A stretch of DNA of 7,912 nt from Pseudomonadota bacterium (GTDB lineage Bacteria > Pseudomonadota > Alphaproteobacteria > Sphingomonadales > Sphingomonadaceae). Shown piece after piece: positions 6,511 to 7,912 of this stretch. The position numbers were made by a program, and so were the translations under genes. The DNA is taken from contig JAEVYW010000066.1 in the NCBI GenBank assembly GCA_023392555.1, positions 1 through 7,912 of the forward strand, in the 5' to 3' direction. Under the pieces are notes generated by a model. That model had not been told where the DNA came from, searched no databases, and saw nothing but the letters and a program-made list of their open reading frames with translations. Each line of letters starts with the position of its first letter. Within the stretch, counting starts at the first letter, position 1.

Positions 6511-7374
6511 ATGACCGCGGCCCCCGAAGTCTGCGGTTTCTTCGACAATTCGACGAACGCGGTGACCTACCTCGTATGGGATTCCGTGAGCCGCGAAGCT
6601 GCGGTCATCGATCCCGTGCTCGACTTCGACGCCGCTTCGGGCCGCGTCGAGCGCCGCTCTGTCCAGGCGGTGCTGGACGTCGCCAGCGCGCGCGACCTCG
6701 ATATCGGCCTGGTCCTCGAAACCCATGTCCACGCCGACCACCTCTCAGGCGCCCGGGCGATCGTCGAAGCGACCGGCGCGAAGCTCGGCATCGGTGCGCG
6801 TATCTGCGAAGTTCAGGCGGCGTTCGCCCCAATGTTCGGGGCAGATGACATCAAACCAGAGGGCGCAGACTTCGACATTCTCCTCCGCGAAGGCGACACG
6901 CTCCCGCTCGGAAATCTCCGCATCGAAGTTCTCGAAGTACCCGGCCACACGCCGGCCGACGTCGCCTACAGGATCGGAGATGCGGTCTTCGTCGGCGACA
7001 GCCTGTTCATGCCCGACTTTGGCACTGCCCGGACGGATTTCCCCGGCGGCGACGCGCGCCAGCTTTACCGCTCGATTCGAAAGCTGCTCGCCCTGCCGTC
7101 CGAAACGCGCCTCTTCATGTGCCACGACTACAAGGCGCCGGGCCGCGATGAATTTCGCTGGGAAACGACCGTCGCGGCCGAACGCGAGAACGTGCACCTG
7201 GCTGGCGGAGTGACGGAGGATGCGTTCGTCGCCATGCGCGAAGGCCGCGATGCGACGCTTGCGACGCCGAAGCTTTTGCTGCCGTCGATCCAGGTAAATA
7301 TGCGCGGCGGACGCTTCCCGCCCGCGGAACCCGACGGGCGCTGCCGATTGCGTATTCCGGTGCAACTGAATTGA
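6511..7374 (+). CDS. MBL-fold hydrolase, persulfide dioxygenase / BlH-like
   Basis: A 287-residue metallo-beta-lactamase-fold protein of the ETHE1/BlH type, most likely a glutathione persulfide dioxygenase that oxidises GSSH to sulfite and GSH in sulfide detoxification. The metal motif THVHADH (71-77; H72, H74, D76, H77) is followed by GHTPAD (H146), GDSLF (D163) and MCHDY (H205). By analogy with ETHE1, the mononuclear iron would use H72, H146 and D163. The stretch DFGTARTDFPGGD (169-181) and the C-terminal block LLLPSIQVNMRGGRFPPAEP (256-273 region) mark the BlH branch rather than glyoxalase II. No fused DUF442 or rhodanese domain is present. The ATG at 6511 matches the family N-terminus. 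Its only purine run, AGGG at 6506-6509, is one base away, too close for a normal Shine-Dalgarno, so translation may depend on coupling to the upstream small gene. Confidence 0.92.
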   Translation: MTAAPEVCGFFDNSTNAVTYLVWDSVSREAAVIDPVLDFDAASGRVERRSVQAVLDVASARDLDIGLVLETHVHADHLSGARAIVEATGAKLGIGARICEVQAAFAPMFGADDIKPEGADFDILLREGDTLPLGNLRIEVLEVPGHTPADVAYRIGDAVFVGDSLFMPDFGTARTDFPGGDARQLYRSIRKLLALPSETRLFMCHDYKAPGRDEFRWETTVAAERENVHLAGGVTEDAFVAMREGRDATLATPKLLLPSIQVNMRGGRFPPAEPDGRCRLRIPVQLN

Positions 7375-7516
7375 CTTGATCGAACAGCATTAAGTCATTG
7401 ATTAGACGTGCTTTTATACCAGTCCACCGACTTATGCACAGAAGAGTCCGACTCCTTCGCGATTCATGATACTTTCCGTTCCAAGGCGGCGCGCGACTCG
7501 GGGGACTGGGCACTCG
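7375..7516. other. Intergenic region with GANTC cluster and DnaA-box-like 9-mer
   Basis: No gene seen. The first ~45 bases are AT-rich relative to the rest of the window. TTATGCACA at 7432-7440 fits the relaxed DnaA box TTWTNCACA. GANTC sites, the CcrM methylation target of alphaproteobacteria, occur at 7444-7448 (GAGTC), 7450-7454 (GACTC), 7461-7465 (GATTC) and 7495-7499 (GACTC). The first two form the 11-bp palindrome GAGTC-C-GACTC. No terminator for the MBL gene is evident. Confidence 0.5.
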
Positions 7517-7678
7517 CTACCGGGTTGTGAGGGGGTACTTGAGCGGGCTCTTCGCCTGCTCGGTTTCGCCACGCTGCTCGGCGGCAAACTCCAGAACTTC
7601 AGTCACGTACCGATCACCGTCGAGGTTTGGCCGGCGGTCGCTTAAAGCATTGCAGCCCCAGGGTTGCGGTGCAGGCAT
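7517..7678 (-). CDS. Short hypothetical ORF (53 aa), possibly the 3' part of a frameshifted gene
   Basis: An ATG at 7678 opens 53 codons ending in TAG. I do not recognise the product. The second half looks protein-like and helical (DGDRYVTEVLEFAAEQRGET, residues 20-39), but the first ten residues (Pro/Trp/Cys-rich) do not, and there is no Shine-Dalgarno before the ATG. The natural N-terminus may come from the neighbouring 30-codon frame at 7642-7734, one base out of register. Its first bases lie in an arm of an 11-bp inverted repeat. Alternatively it is chance; low confidence. Confidence 0.3.
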   Translation of the reverse strand: MPAPQPWGCNALSDRRPNLDGDRYVTEVLEFAAEQRGETEQAKSPLKYPLTTR

Positions 7679-7734
7679 CGGAAGGTGATGGAGTGGGAGC
7701 CTGACACCCCACCCTCCACCCGGACGGCTTTCAT
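7642..7734 (-). CDS. Short ORF (30 aa) with a good ribosome binding site, possibly the 5' part of a frameshifted gene
   Basis: GGAAGGTGA lies four bases before an ATG at 7734, the best-placed ribosome binding site in this part of the window. The frame reads MKAVRVEGG... and stops at TAA (7642-7644) after 30 codons. One added base in the CTTT run just before the stop would merge it with the protein-like part of the next frame into a product of about 72 residues. This could be a true frameshift, a sequencing error, or a genuine short peptide. Its Shine-Dalgarno is in one arm of the inverted repeat 7678-7749. Confidence 0.3.
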   Translation of the reverse strand: MKAVRVEGGVSGSHSITFRCLHRNPGAAML

Positions 7735-7749
7735 TTCGTCACCTTCCGA
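7678..7749 (-). repeat. 11-bp perfect inverted repeat enclosing a ribosome binding site and start codon
   Basis: TCGGAAGGTGA at 7678-7688 and TCACCTTCCGA at 7739-7749 are exact reverse complements separated by 50 bases. In minus-strand RNA, the first arm carries the Shine-Dalgarno of the 30-codon ORF and the second arm pairs with it. A second internal stem is possible (GTGGG with CCCAC around a short loop). It could be an RBS-hiding hairpin, a terminator-like or REP-like element, or a small MITE with 11-bp ends. I see no flanking target-site duplication. Confidence 0.6.
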
Positions 7750-7754
7750 AGCCA

Positions 7755-7767
7755 TCCCATTTTGGGA
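7755..7767. repeat. Short palindrome TCCCA-TTT-TGGGA
   Basis: A 5-bp perfect inverted repeat around a TTT centre, located between the stop of the 42-codon ORF and the ribosome binding site of the 30-codon ORF on the minus strand. The size and placement would fit a dimeric regulator site, but it may be chance. Confidence 0.3.
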
Positions 7768-7773
7768 CAGTCC

Positions 7774-7902
7774 TCACCCGTCATTCGAGAAATAGCGCTG
7801 GCCGCGAGCCTTCATCGCGCCGGTATTCAGCCTTTCGGATGTTTCTTCCGCCGCCTCGGGGGTGAAGCGAAGGCGGGTCGCGCCGGGACCTCTTACCTTC
7901 AC
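7774..7902 (-). CDS. Short hypothetical ORF (42 aa or longer, frame open to the window edge)
   Basis: GGAAGG sits four bases before a GTG at 7902, giving 42 codons ending in TGA. The frame also stays open to the right edge of the window, so this may instead be the end of a longer gene. The product is basic and hydrophilic (LRFTPEAAEETSERL, residues 11-25), with no signal or membrane segment. I do not recognise it. Composition is compatible with coding in a GC-rich genome, but the evidence is thin. Confidence 0.35.
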   Translation of the reverse strand: MKVRGPGATRLRFTPEAAEETSERLNTGAMKARGQRYFSNDG

Positions 7903-7912
7903 GGTTCCTTCC

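Noticed and set aside
6193..6741. 182-codon minus-strand ORF across the small gene and the MBL start
   Set aside because: It is antisense to clear MBL motifs and shows typical shadow composition.
7115..7513. 132-codon minus-strand ORF over the end of the MBL gene
   Set aside because: More than half is antisense to the MBL gene, and the rest is low-quality basic sequence through the AT-rich intergenic region.
7375..7516. Chromosomal replication origin
   Set aside because: Only one DnaA-box-like 9-mer is present, with no set of boxes, no clear unwinding element and no origin-associated neighbour genes.
7375..7912. tRNA gene, attachment site or IS end
   Set aside because: No T-arm GGTTCGANTCC or cloverleaf pairing, no transposase sequence, and no target-site duplication around the 11-bp inverted repeat.

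Overview
The window looks like a stretch of a GC-rich alphaproteobacterial chromosome, most likely from the order Sphingomonadales (a Sphingomonas or Sphingomicrobium-like organism). This rests on gene content and order (LapA-domain gene, pyrF, accD, folC in a compact operon), the style of the proteins, and a putative alphaproteobacterial EcfG-type stress promoter. No mobile element, tRNA, rRNA or CRISPR array was seen.

Layout. Positions 1-763 (+) hold the C-terminal half of an AmpG-family muropeptide/MFS permease. It meets a minus-strand operon tail to tail. That operon reads from 3924 down to 748: a small LapA-domain membrane protein, pyrF (OMP decarboxylase), accD (acetyl-CoA carboxylase carboxyltransferase beta subunit) and folC (dihydrofolate/folylpolyglutamate synthase). 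Junctions are tight: a 4-nt GTGA overlap, a 29-nt gap, and a 1-nt TGATG overlap. From my knowledge of relatives, trpF-trpB-trpA usually lie between pyrF and accD in sphingomonads; here they are absent.

Divergent from the operon is an exported beta-lactamase-fold serine hydrolase (4066-5388, +). It converges with a two-TM small membrane protein (5385-5639, -). Next comes a hemerythrin HHE-domain protein (5701-6213, +) with a well-placed EcfG-like promoter. Then follow a 49-aa helical small protein (6352-6501) and a persulfide-dioxygenase/BlH-type metallo-beta-lactamase-fold protein (6511-7374), which probably form a two-gene unit. The hemerythrin and the persulfide dioxygenase-like enzyme both suggest stress or oxygen/sulfur redox housekeeping.

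The last ~540 bases (7375-7912) have no confidently recognisable gene. They contain a cluster of four GANTC (CcrM-type) sites beside a DnaA-box-like 9-mer, an 11-bp perfect inverted repeat that would hide a ribosome binding site in minus-strand RNA, and three short minus-strand ORFs, two of which could be one frameshifted gene. This is the least explained part of the window. I did not find clear evidence of a new multi-gene system; the remainder is mostly core metabolism.
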